A stretch of DNA of 64,000 bases. It comes from Brachybacterium timonense (GTDB taxonomy: Bacteria; Actinomycetota; Actinomycetes; Actinomycetales; Dermabacteraceae). Every line of letters starts with the position of its first letter. Position 1 is the first letter of the stretch. Under the pieces are notes generated by a model. The model was not told the origin of the DNA. It did not search any database and was given only the letters and a program-made list of their open reading frames with translations. Where the stretch lies: contig NZ_LT984895.1 in NCBI RefSeq assembly GCF_900258505.1, forward strand, positions 701,420-765,419, written 5' to 3'. Below, piece after piece: positions 35,618 through 43,909 of this stretch. A program made the translations under genes and the position numbers.

Positions 35618-37069
35618 TCAGCGCCCCATGCCCTCCCGGCTGATGCGCACCATCTCCTCACGGTCCACGACCTTCACGCGGGCACGCGGTTCACCGTCGG
35701 CGTCCCGGCTGGCAGCGCCTAGCGCCTTCTCGTGCTCATCCAGTGCCATCCAGCCGTCCCACGTCGTGTACTCCACGCCGCGCTCGTCCAGCAAACGCAG
35801 GATCGCATCGGGATCTCGCTCGGCTGCGGTCGGCACACGGTCCTCGCGCAGGTCCTCCAGCAGCGAGGTGATGGTTTCCAGCGCGTCGGACTTCGTCGCG
35901 CCGATCAGGCCGACGGGCCCGCGCTTGATCCATCCGTTCGTGTACAGGCCCGGCTGCACCGCACCGGCGGCGTCCACCACACGCCCGGCCTCATTGAGGA
36001 TCACCCCGCGCTCAGGGTCATAGGGCACCTCGGGCAGCTCCGAGCCGAAGTAACCGACGGCGCGGTACACGGCCTGCAGCGGGTAGTCGACCATCTCGCC
36101 GGTGCCCACCAGGGCGCCATCCTCGTCCAGTCGGGTGCGCTCGAACCGCATGCCCGTGACACGGCCGTCCTCGCCGAGCACCTCGACCGGGCGATGCCAG
36201 AAGTGCAGGTGCAGACGGCGCCGCACCGCCCCGCCATGCGCATCGACGGGTTCCGCACCAGAAGCCTCCCGCTCCTTCTGCTGCTCGAGCCAGCCAACGA
36301 AAGTCTGCACCACCTGATCGGTGCGTTTATCGGCGTGGATCGCCTCCCACTCCGCATCGGTGACCTGCTCGAGGTCGCGGGGGTCCATGACGATCTGCAC
36401 GCCGTGTGGATGGGCCAGCTCACGTGTCTCCAGCGGGCTGAACTTCACCTGTGCCGGGCCGCGGCGGCCGAACACGTGCACGTCGGTGGTCTGTGCAGCT
36501 TCGAGCCCCTCGTGCACGGTGGCGGGAATCTCGGTGCGCAGCAACTCATCGGCGCCCTTGGACAGCATGCGCGCGACATCGAGAGCTACATTTCCGTTAC
36601 CGATCACCGCGACGTCACGGGCGCTGAGGTCCCAGCTGCGCGGATAGTCCGGGTTGCCGTCGTACCAGGCGACGAAATCGGCGGCACCGAAGGAGCCATC
36701 CAGGTCGATGCCCGGGATGGGGAGATCGGCATCCTTCAGAGCGCCGGTGGCGAAGACGATTGCGTCATAGTGGGCGCGCAGGTCATCCAGGGTGAGGTCG
36801 GTGCCGAACTCGACATCACCCAGGAAGCGGATGTCGCCGCGGCCCAGGATGCGGTGTAGGGCCGTGATGATGCCCTTGATACGCGGATGGTCGGGGGCGA
36901 CGCCGTAACGGATCAGCCCAAAGGGCGCGGGGAATCGATCAAAGATGTCAGCCTGCACCTGCAGCTCACCGCCCTTGACGGGGGCGGAGCGCATGAGAGT
37001 CTCCGCGGCATACACCCCGGCAGGACCGGAGCCGATAACGGCTAGGCGAAGGGGCTGGGAGGAGGACAT
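35618..37069 (-). CDS. fprA: FAD-dependent ferredoxin-NADP reductase, adrenodoxin-reductase type
   Basis: 483-residue flavoprotein moving electrons between NADPH and ferredoxin. FAD motif GSGPAG at residues 13-18, DRFPAPFGLIRYGVAPDHPRIK, NADP motif VIGNGNVALDVARML, and the ending NGWIKRGPVGLIGATKSDA are diagnostic for the FprA/adrenodoxin reductase family. GAGGTGAG precedes ATG 37069. No ferredoxin or P450 is adjacent. Confidence 0.93.
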   Translation of the reverse strand: MSSSQPLRLAVIGSGPAGVYAAETLMRSAPVKGGELQVQADIFDRFPAPFGLIRYGVAPDHPRIKGIITALHRILGRGDIRFLGDVEFGTDLTLDDLRAHYDAIVFATGALKDADLPIPGIDLDGSFGAADFVAWYDGNPDYPRSWDLSARDVAVIGNGNVALDVARMLSKGADELLRTEIPATVHEGLEAAQTTDVHVFGRRGPAQVKFSPLETRELAHPHGVQIVMDPRDLEQVTDAEWEAIHADKRTDQVVQTFVGWLEQQKEREASGAEPVDAHGGAVRRRLHLHFWHRPVEVLGEDGRVTGMRFERTRLDEDGALVGTGEMVDYPLQAVYRAVGYFGSELPEVPYDPERGVILNEAGRVVDAAGAVQPGLYTNGWIKRGPVGLIGATKSDALETITSLLEDLREDRVPTAAERDPDAILRLLDERGVEYTTWDGWMALDEHEKALGAASRDADGEPRARVKVVDREEMVRISREGMGR

Positions 37070-37150
37070 CTCACCTCAGTCTCGTGGCGCAGAGCGCCGG
37101 GTCGAGCGCCGACTGCGCGACGCAGGGATTTCCGCACCACTCTATACGCG

Positions 37151-37192
37151 AAAATCGCGGCCGGGATGCGTCGTTGCGCACCCCGGCCGCGA
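37151..37192 (-). terminator. Intrinsic terminator of the formate/nitrite transporter gene
   Basis: TCGCGGCCGGG (37155-37165) and CCCGGCCGCGA (37182-37192) make an 11-bp GC stem with a further inner TGCG/CGCA pairing; read on the reverse strand it is followed by TTTTC (37151-37154 are A's), the textbook arrangement. Confidence 0.8.
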
Positions 37193-37209
37193 TCGCACAG
37201 GCGTGGGTC

Positions 37210-38121
37210 TCAGGCGGTCTTGCGCTCTGAGCGCAGGTAGCAGGCCCAGAAGTAGACGCCGACGAAGACAGCGCCGCCGACGATGTTGCCGAGGATCACG
37301 GGAACGAGGTTGTTCCCCAGCACGGCCAGGGGAGTCAGGGCGTCGTAGTCCGCCTGGGTGACGCCCGCATCGGCGAGCACCTGACCGCTCCAGAACGTGT
37401 CCCCAGCGAAGTACTTCACCAGCAGACCCATCGGCAGCATGAACATGTTGGCCACCGAGTGCTCGAAGCCGGCGGCCACGAACAGCGAAATCGGGCCGAC
37501 CACGGCGATGACCTTGTCAACCACGGTCTTGCCACCGAGGCCCACCCAGACCGCGAGACACACCGCGAAGTTCGCGAGAATGCCCAGGAAGAAGGCCTGG
37601 TGCCAGTCGTAGCTCACCTTGGCCAGGGACACATCGAGCACGATCTTGCCCCAAGCGCTCTTGTTGGTGGCGTGGGTGCCAGCCAGGAACACGAGCACGG
37701 CCACGAGCACGGAGCCGATGAAGTTACCGCTGATGGACCCGGCCCAGTGCTTGAGCATCTGGCCCACGGAGATGCGCTTGGTCAGCAACGGGACCACGGT
37801 CATCGTGGTGCCGGTGAACAGGTCGGAGCCGGAGATCAGCACGAGCCCGAGGCCCACGGAGAAGGTGACACCGCCCAGGATCTTCGCGATACCGGTGGGC
37901 CACTCGCCGGCCATGCCCTGCTGGGACGTGACCATGTAGATGAAGCCGAGGGCGATGAAGGCGCCGCCGGTCAGGGACAGCAGGAACATCTTGCCGAAAG
38001 GCATCGTGGCCTTGGCGTACATGCCGTCGTCGAGGGCCTTGGCGAGGCCCGCCGGCGCGGGGAGGGCAGTGGCCGGGGCTGCGGGGGCCGGTGCGGGTGC
38101 GCCCTGGGGAGACGAGGTCAT
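37210..38121 (-). CDS. Formate/nitrite transporter (FNT) family channel
   Basis: 303-residue FocA/NirC-type channel with six helices. ATMPFGKMFLLSLTGGAFIALGF opens the fold; GSDLFTGTTMTVVPLL and ILANFAVCLAVWVGLGG are the re-entrant loop and filter regions, and GFEHSVANMFMLPMG carries the conserved central His. An Ala/Pro-rich N-terminus of about 25 residues is extra. Formate, nitrite, lactate and hydrosulfide are all transported in this family and I cannot decide. Start ATG 38121 follows AAGGATG. Confidence 0.9.
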   Translation of the reverse strand: MTSSPQGAPAPAPAAPATALPAPAGLAKALDDGMYAKATMPFGKMFLLSLTGGAFIALGFIYMVTSQQGMAGEWPTGIAKILGGVTFSVGLGLVLISGSDLFTGTTMTVVPLLTKRISVGQMLKHWAGSISGNFIGSVLVAVLVFLAGTHATNKSAWGKIVLDVSLAKVSYDWHQAFFLGILANFAVCLAVWVGLGGKTVVDKVIAVVGPISLFVAAGFEHSVANMFMLPMGLLVKYFAGDTFWSGQVLADAGVTQADYDALTPLAVLGNNLVPVILGNIVGGAVFVGVYFWACYLRSERKTA

Positions 38122-38305
38122 TGCTCATCCTTCTACGTTGGAAAGGGAATGCTGGCTGCACGTTCGGCGACCCCGCGCGGGGCGCGGGACGTCGAGGCCG
38201 CTGACGGCCCAGGGGAGGCACTGCGGATGCGCACGGTGCGCCGAGCCCCGAAGGCCGACTGCCAGGGTACGCCCAGCCCTGTCCGAAGGCGCCTGGTTCT
38301 TCTGG

Positions 38306-39310
38306 TTAACACCGATTCGGGACCGAGTCGTGACCCTCGCCTGCGGCCGGCACCACGCTCACGCGGACGTGCAGCCCGTCAGTAGCCCCTGGCGGCCCCA
38401 CCACGATGCCCGTCAGCGGTGCCACGTCGGAGTAGTCGCGACCCCAGGCAGTGGTGACGAAGCGTTCATCGACCACGGCGCGGTTGGTCGGATCGATGTC
38501 GACCCACCCGGTGCCCGGCACCAGGACCGAGAGCCAGGCGTGGGACGCGGCCGAGCCGATCAGTTCCCCCGCTGGGGTCGTGGCCAGTGCACTGGGAGAT
38601 TCGGGTGCGGGTGCTGAGGCGGTGCGCAGATATCCGGAGACATACCGGGCGGCGAGCCCCATGCTGCGTACCACGGCGATGCCCACATGGGCGAAGTCCT
38701 GGCAGACGCCACGGCGACTGGCCAGCACCTCCTCCAGGGTCGAGGCGACCGTGGTGGCACCGGAGTCGTAGGTGAACTCGTCGTGGATCAGCGCTGTGAG
38801 CGTTGAGAGAGCGTCGCCGATGGGGCGCTCCGGATCGAACACGTCGCGGGCGATCTCCTGCACGGCACTGCTGATCCGCACGCGTGGGGACTCTCCCGTG
38901 AAGTCGTGGCTCGCCCCGGGCACCAGCGGACCCCAGTGGGGCGGTGTGCAGCGCTCCCACGGTTGTGCGATGGCATCGGGGGCGTAGATCGGTGCCGTGA
39001 CCTGCACGAGGGCACGCGAATGAAGGTCGAGGTGCTCGTGAGACTCCTCCACCAGCAGGTAGGTCGAGGAGTTCCCGTAGAAGTCGGTGTGGGTGCTCAG
39101 GCGCGTGGGCTGGGGAGAGACGGTGACGTCGTGGGAGAGGACACGTTGGAACGCGGTGGTGCGCGGCTCCACATGCGCGCGCCCATAGTTGCGTGTGACC
39201 GCTGTGCGATACCGGTACGCGGTCAGGTGGTGGACGCGGTAGGTGACCGAGGCGGCGGTGTCGGCGCCTCGGTCACCTGTCGGCACACAGGGTGGCAGCT
39301 GCTCAGACAT
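38306..39310 (-). CDS. Transglutaminase-like cysteine peptidase family protein
   Basis: 334 residues: an N-terminal beta domain (VTYRVHHLTAYRYRTAVTRNYGRAHVEPR, the bacterial transglutaminase N-terminal family) and a transglutaminase core with Cys203 in RRGVCQDFAHV, His257 in ASHAWLSV and Asp273 in DIDPTN, so the triad is complete. No signal peptide. The start overlaps the stop of the ATP-grasp-like gene by 8 bp, implying coupled translation. Family members occur in predicted peptide-tag or cross-link systems with ATP-grasp amidoligases. Confidence 0.9.
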   Translation of the reverse strand: MSEQLPPCVPTGDRGADTAASVTYRVHHLTAYRYRTAVTRNYGRAHVEPRTTAFQRVLSHDVTVSPQPTRLSTHTDFYGNSSTYLLVEESHEHLDLHSRALVQVTAPIYAPDAIAQPWERCTPPHWGPLVPGASHDFTGESPRVRISSAVQEIARDVFDPERPIGDALSTLTALIHDEFTYDSGATTVASTLEEVLASRRGVCQDFAHVGIAVVRSMGLAARYVSGYLRTASAPAPESPSALATTPAGELIGSAASHAWLSVLVPGTGWVDIDPTNRAVVDERFVTTAWGRDYSDVAPLTGIVVGPPGATDGLHVRVSVVPAAGEGHDSVPNRC

Positions 39311-40601
39311 CCTCGATCCCCCAGGGTGGGGTGCGCTCGCCGGGCCGGAGGTACCTGTTCTCCAGGGCGAGTGTCGCCCCCGGGGCGGAGCCGACGGTCG
39401 AGTCGTCGATCGCCGGATCGTCGGCGATGCCGCTGTGCTCAGGCTGGAGCACCCAGATGTCCTTCATCGCCTCGGGCGCGGCGTCCAGAGTCGTCGCGAT
39501 CCCACCGGACAGCACGCTGAACCCGTCGGCCGTGGCGACCATCAGGAGCCTCAGGGCCAGTGGGCGTTGCACGAGCTCATCGCCGCCGCTGGGGTCCAGG
39601 CAGCAGGACGTCGCGATGCGATCGAGGTCGCTGAGATCCGCGCTGCGCAGGTGGAGGTCCTCGTGCAGCAACTCCCGGCACAGATCCGGCAGGGCCTCGC
39701 GCAGCGCCGGATTCTCCAACAGACCGGCGCCTATGGGGTTGACGACGGCGATGTCGCCGGTGCGGGCAGCCTCCACCAGTCCCACGACACCGCCGATCGG
39801 TGAGGGGCCCAGGTCCAGAGGGTCTAGATGGGCCGACGGGACCAGGCGCAGCAGCGTATCCACGGCATCACCCGTGTCGATCTCGCCACCGGGCGCGCGC
39901 AGCACCACGGCGCCGCCGGTGGTCTGCAGGTCACTGCAGACGACGGTGGGGGCTCCCAGGAGGGTTGCGAACCGGTGATGGTCGAAGGCGAGCATCGGGT
40001 CAGCGTCATCGGTGATCACGACGACGCGGCCAGCGCGTTCCGCGCGGACAGCGCGCCGGTGCAGCTCCGTGCGTACGGCATCGAAGAACGGACACAGGTG
40101 ACGCACGGCGGTGGAACGGTAGAGCTCCGGCGCACTGCGGGAGAGGACGCGTCTGATTTCCAGGGTGAGACCTGCGCCCTGCGGCACCTCGATGTCGTCG
40201 GCGATGACGCGCCACGCGCCGTCCGTGTCCTGTACGACGCGCACGCCGAGCATGAACAACCGATGGCCGCCTGGAGCGGGCAGGCCGATCGCGGGACGCA
40301 GGTAGGCAGGGTCGCGCAGCAGCTCGGCAGTGGGAGCCACGGTGTTGTCCAGCAGGGCGCGCGGGCCATACAGGTCCGCGAACACGGCGTCGAGCAACCG
40401 AGCTCGCTGGATGAGTCCGGCAGTGAGGTCATCCCACTGCGCAGCGGTGAGGACCGCGGGAACAGGGTCCACCTGCGCTGGCGCAGGCGCGGAGACGTCG
40501 GCCGCAAACATGGTTGAGGCGTCGCGTGCGGCGCGGAGCAGGCACGCCGGACCCATGGCGTCGAGCTGGTCGACGAGGGTTCTCGGCGCGGTGTTACTCA
40601 C
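39303..40601 (-). CDS. Circularly permuted ATP-grasp-like protein, divergent and alpha-E-less
   Basis: 432 residues related to DUF404/DUF407 circularly permuted ATP-grasp proteins: LTAAQWDDLTAGLIQRARLLDAVFADLYG, YLRPAIGLPAPGGHRLFMLGVRVV, ALANA-like DIAVVNPIGAGLLENPAL, and a C-terminal VLSGG...MKDIWVLQPE. Compared with the family as I remember it, the acidic EDN-type loop reads ADDIEVPQG, the YRRxDD strand is missing, and the KPxxGxGG nucleotide loop is absent, so it may be inactive. The usual alpha-E (DUF403) partner is neither fused nor adjacent. GTG 40601 lies 6 nt behind TACGAT, suggesting a leaderless mRNA. Confidence 0.75.
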   Translation of the reverse strand: MSNTAPRTLVDQLDAMGPACLLRAARDASTMFAADVSAPAPAQVDPVPAVLTAAQWDDLTAGLIQRARLLDAVFADLYGPRALLDNTVAPTAELLRDPAYLRPAIGLPAPGGHRLFMLGVRVVQDTDGAWRVIADDIEVPQGAGLTLEIRRVLSRSAPELYRSTAVRHLCPFFDAVRTELHRRAVRAERAGRVVVITDDADPMLAFDHHRFATLLGAPTVVCSDLQTTGGAVVLRAPGGEIDTGDAVDTLLRLVPSAHLDPLDLGPSPIGGVVGLVEAARTGDIAVVNPIGAGLLENPALREALPDLCRELLHEDLHLRSADLSDLDRIATSCCLDPSGGDELVQRPLALRLLMVATADGFSVLSGGIATTLDAAPEAMKDIWVLQPEHSGIADDPAIDDSTVGSAPGATLALENRYLRPGERTPPWGIEDV

Positions 40602-40607
40602 GCGGTC

Positions 40608-40613
40608 ATCGTA
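40608..40613 (-). promoter_or_regulatory. -10 box of a leaderless mRNA (ATP-grasp-like/transglutaminase operon)
   Basis: TACGAT on the reverse strand, 6 nt before GTG 40601 and just past the 40618-40649 hairpin. Confidence 0.5.
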
Positions 40614-40617
40614 GGTC

Positions 40618-40649
40618 GTGGCCGCCGGAAGGAACCCTCCGGCGGCCAC
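40618..40649. terminator. Perfect 12-bp hairpin between AIM24 and the ATP-grasp-like gene
   Basis: GTGGCCGCCGGA (40618-40629) pairs with TCCGGCGGCCAC (40638-40649) around an 8-nt loop. On the reverse strand it follows the AIM24 stop codon by 21 bp and ends just before the next promoter, so it probably separates two transcripts. No T-run. Confidence 0.6.
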
Positions 40650-40670
40650 GTTTACCTACCGTGGGTGTGC

Positions 40671-41348
40671 TCAGGAGCCCTGGATGACAGGCGGGCCCTC
40701 GGAGGGCTGCACCACCACGAAGCCGGGGCCGTGGAAGGCCAGCTGGAAGGACTCTCCCGAACCGCGGCCGATCAGGGAACCCATCTTGAAGTCATTCTTG
40801 ATCTGCGGCTGCAGATTCGCCGACCAGCACACGGCGGCCTGCGGGTCCACGTAGGTGGGCTGACGCGAGCAGTCCAGCAGCATCGGCGGGCCGTCGGAGG
40901 TCAGAGCCACCATGCCCTGGCCCTGAAGGAACAGGTTGAACAGACCACCCGCCATGAAACCGGCGCCGCCCAGGGAGCGGATATCCCATTGGATGGTGGA
41001 GTCGAACGCCAGCATGGAGCGGGTATTGAGGGTGATGGCATCGCCCTCGAGCTGGATCAGGAAGATCTCGTCGGCGTGACGGGCGAAGAAGACCTCGCCC
41101 TGGCCGCGCACCCGCATCATGTTGGCGCCCTCGCCCGTGGCCATCTTCTTCAGCAGCTTCATGCCGCCGCCGGACCCCTGGTACGAGAAGTCCATCTGAC
41201 CCTGGTACGCCACCATCGCGCCGGCAGCGGAGACAATCTCCGGTGCCTGTGGGTTCAGGACGCAACGCAGCATCTTCGATGACTGCAACGCCCAGCGATC
41301 GGTGGTCTGGCGCTCCTGATTGCCCGCGTCGAACAACGTGCTGCGCAT
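40671..41348 (-). CDS. AIM24 family protein
   Basis: 225-residue beta-rich AIM24 (DUF124) protein. Typical glycine-rich strands: GAMVAYQGQMDFSYQGSGGGMKLLKKMATGEG, GQGEVFFARHADEIFLIQLEGDAITLNTRSMLAF, and GGLFNLFLQGQGMVALTSDGPP. The fold is a tryptophan-RNA-binding-protein-like barrel; molecular role in bacteria is unsettled. ATG 41348 follows GGGGGAAAG. It lies just upstream of the ATP-grasp-like/transglutaminase pair on the same strand. Confidence 0.88.
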   Translation of the reverse strand: MRSTLFDAGNQERQTTDRWALQSSKMLRCVLNPQAPEIVSAAGAMVAYQGQMDFSYQGSGGGMKLLKKMATGEGANMMRVRGQGEVFFARHADEIFLIQLEGDAITLNTRSMLAFDSTIQWDIRSLGGAGFMAGGLFNLFLQGQGMVALTSDGPPMLLDCSRQPTYVDPQAAVCWSANLQPQIKNDFKMGSLIGRGSGESFQLAFHGPGFVVVQPSEGPPVIQGS

Positions 41349-41486
41349 CTTTCCCCCTAGCGTCGCTGCGGATCCGGCACCGATGCGGTGCCTTTCTGCT
41401 CCGGTGCGGCGCCCCGATAGCGCCGCTGCCGGATAGTCTCACACACGCGGATGACGGGGCACAGATGACGGGGAAGCGCGGCGCGG

Positions 41487-41711
41487 TCAGCCGCGGCCGA
41501 CGAGCTGGTACTCCCCGGCCTCCTCCAGCGCTTCGCGCACCTCGTCGTCGCTGAGCTCGCGGTCAGCTGTGACAGTGAGGGTGGATTCTCCGCCCGCGAC
41601 GAGGTCGACGGTCGCCTCCGTGACGCCGTCGAGGGCGCTGACCTCTTCGCTGACAGCCTTCACGCAGTGTTCGCAGGTCAGTCCGGACAGGACATAGGTA
41701 CTCGTGCTCAT
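41487..41711 (-). CDS. copZ: Copper chaperone / heavy-metal-associated domain protein
   Basis: 74-residue ferredoxin-like HMA domain. The metal pair is Cys13 and Cys16 in LSGLTCEHCVKAV; the usual Met before Thr-Cys is Leu here. It should bind Cu(I) in the cytoplasm and hand it to a copper ATPase, which is not nearby. ATG 41711 follows GGGAGA. A CsoR-like palindrome lies 84 bp upstream. Confidence 0.9.
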   Translation of the reverse strand: MSTSTYVLSGLTCEHCVKAVSEEVSALDGVTEATVDLVAGGESTLTVTADRELSDDEVREALEEAGEYQLVGRG

Positions 41712-41794
41712 GGTGTTCTCCCATCTGCTGCTCAGAGTTTCTGTGCGCGGCCCGACTCCGGAGCTCGGGTCCGCGCCGCGAACTCCTGCACCAT

Positions 41795-41811
41795 ATACCC
41801 CTGGAGGGTAT
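41795..41811. promoter_or_regulatory. CsoR-type copper operator
   Basis: ATACCC-CTGGA-GGGTAT, a perfect 6-bp inverted repeat with C/G runs inside A/T ends, resembles operators of the Cu(I)-sensing repressor CsoR. It is placed in the region between copZ and the divergent kinase gene. Control of copZ is the expected role; csoR is not in the window. Confidence 0.65.
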
Positions 41812-41863
41812 GAGTCGAGAGGGGTTCGCCGAGAGGTGGACACACCGGGATGCGCCCGCCTCG

Positions 41864-41869
41864 TAGCAT
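41864..41869 (+). promoter_or_regulatory. -10 box of a leaderless kinase mRNA
   Basis: TAGCAT, 7 nt before ATG 41877. Confidence 0.45.
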
Positions 41870-41876
41870 GGCGGCC

Positions 41877-43841
41877 ATGGTCCAGGAGCAGACACCGGCG
41901 CGTCGGCGCACCGATCCGCGCCTGCTGACCCTGGAACAGGACTCCGGCTACCGCATTCACGGCCGGATCGGTTCGGGCGGCATGGGCATCGTGTACCGCG
42001 CGCAGGACGCCGACGGGCGTGATGTGGCGATCAAACTGCTGCGCCATGAGATCGCCGATGATCCACGTGCTCGTGACCGGCTCGCTCGTGAGGTCGCGGC
42101 ACAGTCGAAGGTTCGCTCCGACTCGATCGTCCGGATCGTCGACGCCGAGCTCGAGTCCCCGGACGCCTTCGTGGTGACCGAATACGTGCCCGGACCGACC
42201 CTCGACGAGGCCGTGCGGACCGTCGGCGCGCTGCATCCCGAGGTTGTGCGCGAGATCGCTGCGGTGCTGGGTGAGGCCCTGCAGCGCATCCACGACTCCG
42301 GGGTTGTCCACCGCGATCTCAAACCCTCCAACATTTTGCTGCGCGGCGCCCGCCTTGAAGATCTCACGGGCTTCGATCCCGACGGTGACCGGCTCGATCC
42401 GGTGATCATCGACTTCGGGATCGCGATTGCCGCCGAGGAATCGCGGCTGACATCCACCGGTCTTGTCATGGGCACTGCCGCCTATCTCGATCCGGAAGTT
42501 GTGCGCACGAACCACACCGGTGCTGCAGGGGACTGGTGGGCGCTCGCCGCGCTTCTCGCCTTCGCCGCCACCGGCCGGGAGCCCTTCGGGTCGGGCCGAG
42601 CCGACATCGTGTTCCTGCGTGCAGAGCGCGGCGACCTCGATGTGGACGGCCTCCCGACGCAGCTCGCCGCCTGGCTGCGCGCGGCGCTGCAGGCTGAGCC
42701 GTCGAAACGCCCGGAGCCGCGCGCCTGGATGACGCGGCTGGCCACACTGGATCTCGAGGAGTACGACGATCCGGGGCCCACCGAAATGCTGCCAGCCGCG
42801 GATGGCCGCGATACCGGGCACCTGGCCGCATCCGACACGGCCGATGGGGAGGATGCGACCGAGGTGATCCCTCGGATCGACGACAGCACGCAGGCGCTAC
42901 CCGTCGTACCGACGCCGAACGAACCGTCGCCAGCTGATCCGCCGACCGAGATCCTCGACGCGGTGCGGGATCCGACGATGCCACTGCCCGTGGTGCGTGA
43001 CGCCCCACCGCTGCAGAATCCACCCCAGGCGCCCCAGGTGCCCCTGGAGCGAAGAGGTGACGTTCAGCAGCGCCCGTACGCCCCGACGTCCTTCCCGCCA
43101 CAGCATCCTGTGCAGCGCCCACCACAGGCTCCGCCCCTGACTTCGCAGCAGCATCCCTACGCGCCTGCCCGGCCAGCCCAGCCCATGCCCGCGGGCATGG
43201 TGGGGCCCATGCCGCCGCACGGCGCCTGGCCCACCCCGATGCCACCTCCGCCGCGTCGTCCGTTCCTGATCTGGATGGGGCACGTGCTGCTGATCGCCCT
43301 CGGGGCCGTGGCCCCGTACATCGCGCTCACGCTGGTTCTCCTGCTCGGTGCACTCGCCCGCACCTGGGAGCGCAGCCACCGCTCGATCGTCCAGCATCGG
43401 CTGCGCGGTGGCACGGGAGCGGGTCCGCTGTGGACCAGTGGCATGGCGGCTCCGTTCCGCTTCCTGCTGGGCCTGTTCGAGACAGTGGGCCAGGCGATCA
43501 TTCCGCTGATGCTCGGCCTCCTGATCGGTATCGCCGTCGATGCTGGCTGGATGCTCTGGAGCGGGTCCCCGCCTGCTGACGGCGTCGCCTTTGCCATTGC
43601 CATCGGTGTCACCGTGCTCGTGACCTGGGTGGGACTCGGCTCGGCTACGACGCGCCGCGGGGCGCATCGCATGGTCGACGCTGCGGCGCCTGACCGGATT
43701 TGGGGACTCGTCGTCGGGGTGCTGCTCGTGCTGTTGATCGGTGCCGTGGTCGCCACGATTCTCGCCCGGGATGGCATGGTGGATTACTTCCCGTTCCCTG
43801 CACTACCCCGGCTCGAGGACATTGCCTTCTGGCGACGGTGA
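41877..43841 (+). CDS. Serine/threonine protein kinase with polytopic C-terminus
   Basis: 654 residues. A Hanks-type kinase domain fills about 25-290: glycine loop IGSGGMGIVYRA, Lys53, catalytic VVHRDLKPSN (Asp147), DFG at 179-181 and GTAAYLDPE. A long Pro/Gln/Thr linker follows (about 300-460, with two ATEVIP/TEIL-like acidic patches), then at least four transmembrane helices to the end. PknB-type kinases usually have one helix and an external sensor; here the sensor part is membrane-embedded. Start ATG 41877 is chosen for the leaderless -10; ATG 41850 or 41868 are possible. Confidence 0.88.
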   Translation: MVQEQTPARRRTDPRLLTLEQDSGYRIHGRIGSGGMGIVYRAQDADGRDVAIKLLRHEIADDPRARDRLAREVAAQSKVRSDSIVRIVDAELESPDAFVVTEYVPGPTLDEAVRTVGALHPEVVREIAAVLGEALQRIHDSGVVHRDLKPSNILLRGARLEDLTGFDPDGDRLDPVIIDFGIAIAAEESRLTSTGLVMGTAAYLDPEVVRTNHTGAAGDWWALAALLAFAATGREPFGSGRADIVFLRAERGDLDVDGLPTQLAAWLRAALQAEPSKRPEPRAWMTRLATLDLEEYDDPGPTEMLPAADGRDTGHLAASDTADGEDATEVIPRIDDSTQALPVVPTPNEPSPADPPTEILDAVRDPTMPLPVVRDAPPLQNPPQAPQVPLERRGDVQQRPYAPTSFPPQHPVQRPPQAPPLTSQQHPYAPARPAQPMPAGMVGPMPPHGAWPTPMPPPPRRPFLIWMGHVLLIALGAVAPYIALTLVLLLGALARTWERSHRSIVQHRLRGGTGAGPLWTSGMAAPFRFLLGLFETVGQAIIPLMLGLLIGIAVDAGWMLWSGSPPADGVAFAIAIGVTVLVTWVGLGSATTRRGAHRMVDAAAPDRIWGLVVGVLLVLLIGAVVATILARDGMVDYFPFPALPRLEDIAFWRR

Positions 43842-43909
43842 GGTAATGCGGCCGCTAGACTTCCCCGCGACCCCGAGCCGAGCACAGCCCTGAAGGCGCA
43901 GGAGGAACC

